A stretch of 32,881 nucleotides of DNA from Falciphora oryzae (Eukaryota > Ascomycota > Sordariomycetes > Magnaporthales > Magnaporthaceae). Made by a program: the position numbers and the translations under genes. Numbering within the stretch: the first letter of the stretch is position 1; each line of letters opens with the position of its first letter. Below the pieces are notes generated by a model. The model was given only the letters and a program-made list of their open reading frames with translations, searched no databases and was not told the origin of the DNA. The DNA is taken from positions 157,074 through 189,954 of the forward strand of contig JNVV01000071.1 of NCBI GenBank assembly GCA_000733355.1. The letters run 5' to 3'. Below are positions 17,394 through 28,225 of the stretch, in pieces.

Positions 17394-20300
17394 ATGGCCG
17401 ACCCTTCGGCCACAAACCCTCCGGGACCCGACAAAAACATTCGAGCATCAACAAATACGCCCATACCAAGCACGATGCCCAAGTCTTCAATCCTTAAGGG
17501 CGATTCCCCAATGCCTCATCGGGCCGCTACCCACCTATCACACAACGACAATATATATTTCGAAAGGGCCAAGCGAACCAACAATCGGTTTAAAGCAATG
17601 CAACCACATCCGGGCATCAAGCCACCTACCAAACCTACTGCTACCGCGACAACCTTCAACCCTCCGCCTAACGACAGCTACAACTTCAAATACGACCTTA
17701 CTCGAAATATTCGCTCTAGCAGATCAGCATCGGTCGTTCACCACCCGCCCCGTAAGGAACGCGAAACTACCTCCCAAACGGCCACAAGCGACTTTATGGC
17801 CTCGTCCTCCGCCTAAAACGGCCTTCGTCCTGGCTCCAATAGCGAAAAGATCCGACTCCTTAAAAAGCGAATGGACAGGCAAAACACTGCCGCGGAACGT
17901 ACCTTATCCTTTTTGCAACAAATCGACAAAACCCAAAAGGACCAAAGCAATACTATAAAACAAATAATAACCAAGCTGGGAAGCATCGAAAACAGCCGAA
18001 AGCGCTCTCGCCGCTCCCGACACGAACAACATTACAGCTCCAGCGCTTCGCGATCCAGCCACAACCGTCGTACCACCTCGCCAAACCTTAATGAGGTACG
18101 ACGCCGTTTGGGTAAAGTCCGACGTGAACAGACTCGAGCTTACAACGCACCGGTACAGTCGTTACGCGACGATCAAAACCCCTTCTCTAGCGCGCGCGCC
18201 ACCTTTTTTTACGGCAACGGTCACCTAAACGCTAAGCCTAAAGCACACCGCGGACGGCCTAATGCGGGAGCATCCCGTCCTAAATCTCAGCTGCCCTTAG
18301 CCAAATAGGCCCACGTAACATACGCTGTTGCGGGCGGCAACGGAAACCCGTCGGACCCCTCGTCCTCTGACGACGACGATAACGGAGGAGCCCCTCTCGA
18401 CCGAAAGCCAAAAAAGCCTCCGCTTCGCCTATTGAAAAACCTTCGTCCCCTCCGGTCTACTCCCATCGACACTCCTATCCAGGACCTAGCTCGGAGCAAA
18501 AGCAACCCTTACGTCCCTTTACCGAAAAATAAAAGGGACTAAAACCGAAATCGAAACCGAAATCGAGATCGGAACCGGGACGCTCGAAAGGATATAAAGG
18601 ACCGCGCCACCCGTAATTACAAGCAGCAAACGGTCGACACCCACGTCTCTATTCGCCCTAACGGAAATCGCTTTCTCCTTAAACGAAAAATAATCGGAGT
18701 TTTCGATCCCTACCAAAAGGACTTTAACAACCAGGGCATCCTATTCGATTTTAAGCTAACAATTTTTATAAACGTTTATTCCTTTACCGAACGGATCGAA
18801 ACTTTCCGCGAAAACCCAAACACGGTTTAAAACGTCGATTATCAGCTGCTTAACCTTTTCCAAACCCTCTTTAGCGGCTTAGCAGCCATCTGGTAAAATA
18901 GCCAATTTGATCGTAAGGAACGCGCCACTTTAAAAGTTCAAGGCCTAACGGTAGTCCTTATAACCCTTAAGCGACAGTTCGCTCCAAACGCTAGCAGAGC
19001 CACTAAGCTTTTCACTAAAGCGACTCTTACCCTCCGAAACCTTGCCGCAAACGAGTCCGCTTTACACCAGTTCGTCTTCAAAATGCTCCGTTTTGCCAAA
19101 GGCATAGGCATTACTTAAAACGGCAACTAGTACGGCACCATAATCCAGATCTGGAACCGCTTTAATTTAAGCATCCAAACGCGGCTAAAGGCTCCCAAAT
19201 CGACTAAAACTCGCGCTAAATACCTCCGCTACATTAAGGAAAACAATTTGGTACTAGTTACCGTAGCCCGGAAGCATTATCCCAATGCTGTAGCTAAAAG
19301 ACACGACCTCCGCAACAAAAGCTATAACGACGACTACAGTGGCAAACGCGACAACTACAGCTCTAGCAAATCTAACAATCGCTATCACAACAAATCCCAT
19401 AACAAACGTCGGGATCATAATTAAAACTACCGCCATTACGACTTTCGCCGTAACTCTAACCGCAAGGACTACTATCGCGACAAAGATCGCGATTACAAAT
19501 TTCGCGATTACAAAAACCGTAATGGTCGCAAAAACGACTACAAAAGGAGTAGCAGCCGTGACCGTCGCGACAAAAATCGCGACTATAAGCGCTTAAACTA
19601 CAAACAGCGCGACCGAATCCACAACGTTAAAAACGGTAACGCCAACGCCGAAAACTCGCCGGCTGATCACAGTAACGATAATAGCGCCTCAAGCACTACA
19701 AACTCCGTCGACGCGGACGAGCTTTACGTTGTTGAAGAGCGTGCGGAGTCGCACATTTGCAAACGTTGTAGCGTCGTTACCCTCTCTCGCAATCTGCTCT
19801 TTGCTTATTTCACCGCTTGCCCTAGCGAGCCCGTTCATCAAATTAATAAGGAGCCCTCTACTCCTCAGCAATTCACAAAAACAAACGTTATCGAGGAGGC
19901 TACCAAAGTCAACCCAAACACAATCGCATTAAGCGGTTACTCCTACGCCAAAATAACGATCCGCCCATCTCTCAATGGCCAAAAAACTCAAATCTGTACT
20001 GACTCCGGCTCTGGCCGAAACCTAGTAGCTGTCGACTTCTTCCGTCACTACAAGCACAAAATCTACGACGTAAACGACCTTAACGCTCAACCTATCCTTT
20101 CTGGATGGAACTCCGAACGCCCCAAACGTACCACCAAATTCGCATGCGTCACCTTCTATACGCCTAGCTACTACCTTAACGGCTTTCCCGCCGTACTTAA
20201 ACAATCAGCCTACGCTTAAATCGTTAAGCACTTGGCTGCGGGCATAATCTTTGGCGTTGCCTTCTTCAAGCCTCGAAAAGCTTCGATTGATTTTGCGGCC

Positions 20301-23300
20301 GACTTAATCAACCTCCCTTTGGACCATTTCCACGTCCCGATCGCTACAGTTAAGGGAGGTATTGCAATCGTCCGAGCCGTTAAAACTGCTAGCGCCGTCG
20401 TAATCCCGGCGTAGCAAATTATCGCAGTCCCGGTAAAGTACTTCCCGCTCCCCAAAGGACGCACGTTCTCTATAAAGGGAGACCATCCTGCTGCTTTCAA
20501 TGCCGTAGTTAACTGCAACACCAAACCCGTGTACCTAGTGCACAACGCCATAGGTCAACCCATGCGACTTACTAAAAACACACGCATAGCCACCATTCGA
20601 AAGCATACGGACCAAGTTCACCAAATCCTTAACTTTAAAATAGCCTTTAAAGCTATTACCGGTGTAATAGCACTGGCCGCCGCCGCTATGGGCCACTAAG
20701 CTAAATATAGCGCCGAGTACGGCCTCGAAACCCTCTCAACCTTCCTTCCCTCCAAGGTACCCGTTGCGGGCAAAGCTCCTTAAAACACCGGTCCTAAGCC
20801 GATTATCCCTAAGGTAATTAGTATCGCTAGCTCCGGCCAAAGCAAAAAGAAAACAGTAACGTTAAACTCTAACTCACTATTTAATCAAATTTACAACATA
20901 ACATTGGGAGGAGAAGAGGCTGGGATGCCCGCAGTGCTAAAGAAGCTTCCCAAAGAGCCTGGATCTAGACCGGACGTTGATATCCCGCTGGGAAACCCTA
21001 TGCTCAACCTCCCGGAGTCTCTTCCCCGCGTCCCGGAAAAGAGGAGCAACATCCGTGCCCCTGAAAAGGCACCCTACATTTTAACCAAAAATAAGGTCCA
21101 CGTATACAACGGAAACCTAACGGAAGCCCGGATCCTTAAAAACATTTGTGAACGCGCAGATATCTGGCGCGATAGGGGACCGATCGATATCCCCGAGGAC
21201 GAATAGATAAAAATCCCTCTCGTTAAAGGATAGCAAAACCAGGGCGCCAAACTACTCAACCGACCCTATCCTATCGCTCGCAAAAACAAAAACGTCATCG
21301 ACAAAACGCACGACAAACTCAACGAACAAAATCGCTTAAAGCCAATCAACCACGCTACACCCTTCGCGTTCCCTTGCTTCGTTATGTGGCGCATAGTCTA
21401 CGGTTAACCCAAAAGTCGTATTATCGTCAACCTCCGCCAACTTAACAAAATCTCAGTCCCAAACGCGTACCCCTTTCCTTTTTAACAGGACGTTATTAAC
21501 GCATTAAGGGGTAAAAAGTATGCCACCGCTATCGATGCCACCGCCTTCTTCTTCTAGTTCCTTATACACCCTAAGCATCGGAACCGGCTCACGATTTTAA
21601 GCTATAAAGGTCTTAAACGCTCGCGTATCGCCTTTATAGGTTACCGGAACTCACCTACCTACGTTCAACGCTTTATAAATAACCTGCTTCGTCCTTATAA
21701 GCATTTCTGCCGCTACTTCGTCAACGACATCATTATCTTTTCGAACAACTTCCAGGACCACCAAAAGCACTTAAAAGAAATTTTTAAGCTCTTCCAGGGC
21801 AAAGGCATTGCAATCTCCCCCGAGAAAAGCTTCGTTAGCTACCCGAACGTTAAGCTTTTTGGATTTTACGTCGACGCCTTTGGGCTTTCAACCACCGAAT
21901 CTCGCGTGCAAAGCTTCCGCGACCTCGCCTTCCCCAATATCCTTAAATCACTAGAAACCTATCTCGGCAGCACTGGCTTCTTCCGATTAATAATTCCCTA
22001 CTACGCCAAAATCGCCAAGCCTTTCCAAAAACGCAAGGTCCTTTTGTTAGCTAAGGGCCGCAAGCAGGGAAAAACAAAGGGAGGTCAACGCCAGCATTAC
22101 GCGAAAAGTACCAAATTCACCCCGACTACCGACGAGCTCAAGTCCTTCGAAGCCCTGCAAGACCACATCTGCAAGCACATAAGGCTGCACCACCATAATC
22201 CGGACCGGACCCTTTACCTTCAAATCGACGGATCCCTTAAGCGAGGCTTTGGAGTTATAGTCTTCCAAACCCAACCCGATTACGTCTGGAAGCCAAAAAC
22301 CGTAATCCCGGCCACCGTTATCCAGCCCGTCATATTCCTAAGTCGTTGCTTTACGGCCCCTGAGTTAAATTACGGACCCTCCGAATTAAAGGTAGCCTGT
22401 TTTGTATGGTCGTGCAAAAGGCTGCGTACCCTACTTCATTCCAACAACCAGCCTAAAATCGTTGTTCTTACAAACCACGACGCAACCTCCGGCATCGTTA
22501 ACAGGACCTGTTTTAACACCGTCTTAACGGACCGCGCCAACCGACGCCTAATTAATGCGTCCATCTACTTTAGCGCCTATCCCCTAAATGTCTACCACGT
22601 ACTAAAACGCTTCAACCTTGTTCCTAACGCATTATCTCGCCTTCCAGCCACCACAGGGGATGCTAAAACGCGTGCCAGGCCCGACGAGCCCGTCCTGGAC
22701 TCACTTTGGGAAAAGGGCCCCGACGACCGACATAACGAAAACGACATCGAGCACGTCCTGCAGGTAGCCGAAGCTGTTATAAAGGATAGCATGCGCCTCC
22801 AATTTATCAAGCACTACAAGGAGGACCCAGTGTTCTACAAATTAATTACGGAGCTCGCCACGCCTCGCCCCGGCAAAGCACCCCCTAAGCACGAAAACGT
22901 GCTAAATGCTTCCAAAGCCGGGCACCCCTTCCGCGTTATCGATGGCCTGCTTTACAACAGGGACAATAACGGAATCGAGCGACTTGTAATTCCGTTCCCT
23001 ATGGTAAAAACCTTCCTAAAGGAGGCCCATAATCACAAGCACCACTTCGGCCGCCAACGCATGACAGACGCCCTCGCCGGTGTGCACTTCCGGTCCAAAA
23101 GGCGCCAGATCGACCAGTATATCAAAAACTGTCACACCTGCGGCATAAACCAAACCAACAACCAAAAGCCCATCGGCACGCTCCAGCCCATCCAGGCCCC
23201 AACTAAACCCATAAGCGTGTTAACTATGGACTTTGTTACTGCACTCCCAGTCGTACCGTTGGCGAATACCCCTTGGCAGCTCAGCACCCACGACTCCTTT

Positions 23301-24473
23301 AACGCCCTCCTTACCGTTACCGACAAAACGTCCAAACGGACTATCCTAATCCCCGGGCACAATACCTATAGTGCAAAGCATTGGGCCTCGCTGCTGTTAC
23401 GGCACTTCCTTATAGCTAATTGGCCCTGTCCCCGCGCCATCATCTCCGATAGGGATGCCAAATTCACCGGGACCTTTTGGCAAACCCTTTAAAAAGGCTT
23501 TGGAACCAAACTTGCCATAACCACGGCCTACCATCCCCAAACAAACGGCCAATCCGAAAGGAAAAACCAACTGGTGGAATTGGCCATCCGCTTCCATGCT
23601 TAAAAGCACTCCGCCTGGGTCGACATTCTCCCTGCACTCCAATGGGACATTAACAACTCAACCACATCGGCCACGAACTGCTCACCGCACGAGTTTCTTT
23701 TCGGATTTAAGCTCCCTGGACCTATCACTCGCCTCACCAACTCAAACCCAAAGGACACACCTGACCTCCAGTACATGCGTAAGCATTTCCGGCGTAAGGC
23801 TCAATACGTTATGGACCTCGCTGCCTCCGAGATGAAGAGGCTGTACGATAGCAAACACCGCCATAAAGAGTTCAACGAGGGAGACCAAGTCTGGCTAAAA
23901 ATAGGTGCCGCCTATAAGCCTCGCGGAGGAACTGTAAACAACAAAACAGCCCCTCTTCGCCAAAAACCCTACACGATCAAAAAAAAGGTCTCACCCCTGG
24001 CCTACGAGCTCGAGTTACCCACCAACGGCACTAGGATTCACCCAGTAATATCCATCCAGCACCTCCTTCGCTACCACGCCAAAAACGACCCCTTCCAGCG
24101 AGTACCAGCACCACCTGGCCCCGTCGACTATACCCCGGCTAACGACGAATCCGACGACCCTGGCAACCCCAACGACAAATCGTTCGAGGTTGAACGCATC
24201 ACCAACCACAGGGTTAAGAGGGGCGGCGCTGTCGAGTACTACGTGGTCTGGAAGGGATACGGCGACCACGAGGGCACCTGGGAGCCCAAGGCCAACCTCA
24301 AACACGCACCCAAAGTAGTCGAGGCCTACGAGAAGTCGCAGGCAACCCTAACCGCACTCAAGGGCAAAGTCAATGCTTCGGCCAACGGCCCTTTCCCGGC
24401 AGCCAACGACGTCCCTGAGGCCCAGGGACCTACTCCGGTCAAGCGCGGCCGTGGACGCCCGCGCAAAAACTAG
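17394..24473 (+). pseudogene. Gypsy1 gag-pol, single frame with RIP-type stops
   Basis: From ATG 17394 one frame stays aligned for 7 kb. A gag-like head comes first, followed by a basic region rich in RDYK/RDRRDKN (19430-19620). A zinc finger follows (CKRC...AYFTAC, about 19750-19820) in which the expected His is Tyr. Protease is marked by CTDSGSG (about 19995). Reverse transcriptase has YFVNDIIIFS (21714-21743) instead of Y-x-x-DD. RNase H has LYLQIDGS. Integrase has an HHCC finger ending CHTCG and the acidic triad in TMDF, ISDRD and YHPQTNGQSERK. A GPY/F-like module and a chromodomain follow (FEVERITNHR to VEAYEK, about 24182-24338). The C-terminus is RGRGRPRKN, an AT-hook. Stops are TAA or TAG only, for example at 17814, 18306, 18540, 20217, 21204, 23490 and 23601. 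The element cannot make a working polyprotein. Confidence 0.9.
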
Positions 24474-24548
24474 ACGCCACAAGGGCGAGAGAAAGAAGGA
24501 AAACATTGCGCTGTTTGTATTTAGCATCGAGGACGATGCCGTCTCTTT

Positions 24549-24562
24549 AGAGGGCCGGCACT
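24549..24562 (+). promoter_or_regulatory. Gypsy1 polypurine tract candidate
   Basis: AGAGGGCCGGCACT stands directly before the 3' LTR start. It is only partly purine, so it is a weak tract or one altered by mutation. Confidence 0.4.
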
Positions 24563-24764
24563 TGTCACGGCCAGTAGGGCCTCAACTGTAGATAGAGGAG
24601 TTGGGACCAGAGACCCTTATCGTCAGATAAGGGTGGAGGCTCCACAAGGTGGATCCCGCACAGAGATATCCCAAATCTCTGCAGGGCCAGGCCTCCGGCC
24701 TCCAACCTACTCCGAATATCATCTTTCTGCTCCTCCAATATCTCTGCCCTCGACTGCTTTGACA
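24563..24764 (+). repeat. Gypsy1 3' LTR
   Basis: This is the 202-bp partner of 16830-17031, with 200 identical positions. It is followed by the target duplication CCGCT at 24765-24769. Confidence 0.95.
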
Positions 24765-25409
24765 CCGCTAGCCTTTTTCGAAGGTTGCGCGACCTTACGG
24801 ATCTTTCCGACGATAAGCAGCTACTCGCTTTTCAGCTTTTTACCGAAAAGGACCGTCGCCAGGCGACAATCGTGCCAATTGCCGGTCCGTTCGACTTCCA
24901 CGATAACCGGCGTTTATTCCCTTGCGGGAACTGCTATATTGCCAACCTTTTCCGGGGCGGCGAGCATAACGAGCATAACTTGGTATATGCCGTCGGTTTT
25001 TTCGAAGCGGGTCGCTGCTATTAGTGTGCTCGGCGCGGTTAGGTCTATCATCCCCTATAAATTCCTTTTCCGGTCCGACATTATTATGCTTTTGGCTTAT
25101 ATAACTTTTTAGGCCTCGCGTATACCCGTTTAACGTAAACCGCACCCTGCTAAAAACAACCTAATGGGTACGTAACGGGCTGCCTTTTCCGGCTATCGGA
25201 GTTTTGCGCTTCCGGGCCGTTTATAACCTGCTTTTATGGGAAAATTTGCATAAATTTTCCGTTACCACCCACCCTAACGCTCGTCGTAATTTGCTATTTT
25301 CGGCTGTCGATGGGGGACGAACTCCTACGAACGTAGCGGTTTTAACCTTAATGCATCCCGACCAGCTGGTATTTTTTTAAAAGCTAACGCACTCGTTTTA
25401 TTTCCTCCC

Positions 25410-25524
25410 TGTCACGGGACAAGACCAAGGTTGTACCACGTGCACCACGAAGGCAAAAGAGGAACGTTGTTGTAGCTGGGACTACAACCGTGCGAGGTCC
25501 TTATCAAGGGATCGCACCGTGACA
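25410..25524. mobile_element. 115-bp solo LTR-like or TRIM-like insertion
   Basis: Ends TGTCACGG and CCGTGACA form 8-bp inverted termini, and a perfect 5-bp target duplication CTCCC flanks it (25405-25409 and 25525-25529). The interior is full of short palindromes such as GTTGTAG-CTGGGA-CTACAAC. Length plus duplication is 120 bp, so it does not shift the frame of the antisense gene it interrupts. Coding capacity is nil. Confidence 0.8.
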
Positions 25525-27463
25525 CTCCCAACTCCTCGCGATTTGCTGGTATCCATCCGGTACGAGGAGCGTATCGCCGGCGGTTATTAAAGCTTCGTCG
25601 AACGTCCGCATATGCACATTCGGACCCCTTTTTTTCGCGAACTCGGCCTAATCAACGCGCGTCTGGCCGATTTGGGTCAGCCTGCCTTCTGGAACCGTAC
25701 TTCGGTAATAATTTACGTAAATTATACCAATCGCCCTTTGCATTTTTTCGACTTCAAACAAACCGGGGCCGCGTATCGGATCCGTCTCCTAAGCCCCGTA
25801 GGTTTTTGGGGGGAAATCTCCGACGCCGGCCTCGTAAGCGATAGTACGACGGAGGAGGAAGCAAAGGATTGGCTTAAACATATCGCTTCGTTGCTCGACT
25901 CTACCGGGTAAAAATAATGCAGGTGGAAAGCGGGCTCCTAGTTAGTAAAGGAATCGCAAATCCTAGTTAATACTGTTTTTTCCTTTCTTTTCGGGCTTAT
26001 TTGGTTGGGTTTTTTAGCAATCTCCCCTTTTCCGGGCTTAGGATAAGGTTATCCCATTTGCGGTGCGTTTTGCGTTTTTTTTTCAAATAAGTATTAACCA
26101 GCTTGCGTGCGTTCTCCAAATGTTCCTTTAGCTCCCACGTATTATATTCCACTAGCCATCCTGCCCATTTAACCAAGAAGGATCGGGATCCTTCCTACTC
26201 GCGCATATCAACGACGTCTTCCACTTCCCACTCCTCCGTTTCCTCTTCCAACTCCGGAAAAGCAGAATTAGGAGGTTGCGGACGGGAATCGTCCCAGGGT
26301 TCTAACAACGTTACGGAAAAAACGTTATACAAACGGCTATACTTTTCCGGCAACTATATTTCGTATACTAAGCTGCTAACCCTTTTCACAATAAGTACCC
26401 GGATATAAGTAGGTGCCATTTTGCGGGTCCCTATTTTAAACCGGAAGTTCCTTATGGACAAGCCAACGACCTGTCCCTTTTAATACTCCTAAAGTTGTTT
26501 CCGTTAGTTATAGTACCGGCGTTGGGCTTCCACAGCACGGGCATGGTTGGTCCGCATATCAGCTCGGATCCTACGGATATAATATAACCGTTCCAGCACT
26601 CCTTAAACTTTGGTCTCCTTAAAGTCGACCACGATTTCACACATACGAGGGTTAAACCCATACAATGCTTTAAAAGGACTAACGCTAATGGTTTCGTACT
26701 TGGCGTTGTTATACGCAAACTCGGCCTTATGCAACACTACTGCCCAACCGTACTTTTCTCGGTTAATGGACGTCCACAAATAATGCGTTAATATCTAATA
26801 AATGCGCTCTATCTGGCCATCGGTTTAAGGATGGAACGCCGTAAATAGCCGTCGGGCTAAATGCAAAGCTTTTCGGTACTCCGCCCAAAAGTGGCTTGTT
26901 AATAGCGAATCTCTATCGCTAACAATACCTTCCGGGGTGCCGAACTAGCACTTAACGTGCTGCTACAGCACTTAGGCCAGCACAAACGCCGAAATGGTTT
27001 TACGCACTGGGATAAACTTGGCGTATTTAATAAAGCGGTCAACTACCACAAGCACGGCATCATACGTTTGTCTTATAGAAATTGGGCATTCGGGTAGCCC
27101 TATAATAAAATCCAAACTAATCTTTTGGAACGGATGCTCCGGTAATGGGAGCGGTTGCAATTCGCTATAGGGTTTGTGTCTAAGCACTCTAACTCCCTAA
27201 CATACCTGGCACGATTTAACGTAAGCTACGATATCCTTATCCAGGTTCTCCCAATGGAACTTGCGTTTAATAAGTTCTACTATTTTGTAAACTCCGAAAT
27301 GTCCGGCCCGGGGATCGTCGTAATGCTAAGCCATAATCTAGGCTCTTAACGCTTTTTAGGCAGGTACTACCAAACGTCCCCGGAAATACAAAACTCCGTT
27401 TTCGTTTACATAATATCTTTTGTAAGTGGTTCGGCCTTTCCTAACCTTATCGCCTCCTTAAGC

Positions 27464-28225
27464 GGCATCGCTCCTTCCGGCGGTATCACGTCTAAACGCG
27501 GCATCGCCTCCTTTAGCGGCATCGCTTCCAGCGGCATCGCCTTCTTTGGCGGCATCGCGGCTTTACGCGGCATCGCCTCCCTTGGCGGCATCGCGTTTCC
27601 GCGCGGCATCGCTTCTAGCGGCATCGCCTTCCTCGGCGGCATCGCGTCTCCGCGCGGCATCGCTTCCAGCGGCATCGCGTCTCTACGCGGCATCGCCTTC
27701 CTCGGCGGCATCGCTTTCAACGGCATCGCGTCTCTACGCGGCATCGTGTTTCTATACGGCATCATATCTTTGCATAGCATCGCTTTTTGCGGCATCGCGT
27801 TTTTGTGCGGCATCGTATCTCTGCACGGCATCATATCTCTGCATAGCTGTAACAAGGGGTCAAAAACGGCTTGGAGAAAGAATCTCTAGATTGCAGATAA
27901 TCTTTCTATGGGCTCAAGAGATGCTTGAGGAAGAAGGAATCTTTCCTGGAGGACATAGGAGATGGCAGGGTTTATATAAACCACCCTGTGATCCGTGCGA
28001 AGTATTGAATACATGATTCACACTGCCTCTCCGGCTTTCGGCCTTTGGGCCTCGGGGCCGTTGGGCACCTATACCGGTTCCCGGACCTTCTGTGGGGCCG
28101 ATTAGGTGAGTCCACAGGTTCTTCCGTGTGACAATAGCATCGCTTCTTACGGCATCGCTTCCTACGGCATCGCGTCCTGCGGCATCGCGTTTTTGCGCGG
28201 TATTGCCTCTTTAGGCGGCCACGCT
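27464..28225 (-). repeat. In-frame 15/18-bp coding minisatellite in the Gypsy2 pol linker
   Basis: About 27 units begin with GGCATCGC on the plus strand and are almost all 15 or 18 bp long. Read in the pol frame of the minus strand, units give short peptides such as AEEGDA, ARRRDA, AKGGDA and AGSDA, with a nearly constant Asp-Ala. TAG/TAA replaces Gln in some (A-stop-RRDA). The neighbouring stop-poor frame with repeated AMP is out of register with pol and is a shadow. The repeat sits between RNase H and the integrase zinc finger and is split by a solo LTR at 27848. Confidence 0.8.
27848..28133 (+). mobile_element. 286-bp solo LTR inside the minisatellite
   Basis: It starts TGTAACAAGG, ends CGTGTGACA, and is flanked by a perfect 5-bp duplication ATAGC (27843-27847 and 28134-28138). 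A TATA-type sequence within the perfect 14-bp palindrome GGTTTATATAAACC is at 27969-27982, consistent with a plus-strand LTR promoter. It shows no similarity to the two large elements' LTRs beyond the ends, so it comes from a third family. Length plus duplication is 291 bp, a multiple of three. Confidence 0.85.

Larger units (their letters stand above)
16830..24764 (+). mobile_element. Gypsy1: complete Ty3/gypsy chromovirus nested in Gypsy2
   Basis: The element is 7935 bp with two 202-bp LTRs, flanked by a perfect 5-bp target duplication CCGCT (16825-16829 and 24765-24769). The order gag, protease, reverse transcriptase, RNase H, integrase, chromodomain is that of chromoviruses. The LTRs differ at two of 202 positions, both TG-to-TA in the 5' copy, so insertion is recent compared with Gypsy2. 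One frame spans gag to chromodomain without a frameshift but carries about 19 stops. An older relative is the LTR remnant at 7355-7465. Confidence 0.95.
16503..25911 (+). pseudogene. Decayed plus-strand gene antisense to Gypsy2, interrupted by Gypsy1 and a small LTR
   Basis: I do not recognise the protein. Removing Gypsy1 (16830-24769) leaves a continuous frame across the junction, passing through DNKQTVVRNLFAAPNVRARV, then PVYPAS|LFRRLRDLTD and FTEKDRRQATIVPIAG, then NCYIANLF and HNLVYAVGFF, with TAG/TAA stops at 16671, 16809 and others where Gln is expected. A frame change of uncertain position follows within about 25000-25200. A second frame then reads through LRFRAVYNLLLWENLHKF, DGGRTPTNVAVLTLMHPDQL and, after removing the insertion at 25410-25529, into YEERIAGG, IRTPFFRELGLI and EEEAKDWLKHIASLLDSTG, ending at 25909-25911. 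Another frame at 25000-25300 has spaced Cys residues, so the exact coding path there is open. It may be an accessory gene of the element or a captured host gene. Confidence 0.45.

Noticed and set aside
25000..25330. Cys-rich zinc-knuckle-like domain in a third frame (CYQCARRG, APCQKQPNG, CFYGKIC)
   Set aside because: Cys spacing does not clearly match a family I can name and the frame contains several stops. It is kept only as a remark on the antisense gene.
27406..28016. Long stop-poor frames rich in AMP (minus) and Ala/Ser (plus) over the repeat array
   Set aside because: Both follow from the 15/18-bp unit being a multiple of three. The pol frame is the third one, where TAG/TAA replace Gln, so these are shadows.
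27464..28225. CRISPR-like array of short repeats
   Set aside because: Unit core is only 8 bp, spacing is 7-10 bp, units drift gradually, and the host is a eukaryotic retroelement. It is a coding minisatellite.
27464..28225. Link between the array word GGCATCGC in Gypsy2 and the loop GGCCATCGC in the Gypsy1 leader
   Set aside because: The words differ by one base and the array units lack paired arms. Similarity is likely chance in GC-rich sequence.
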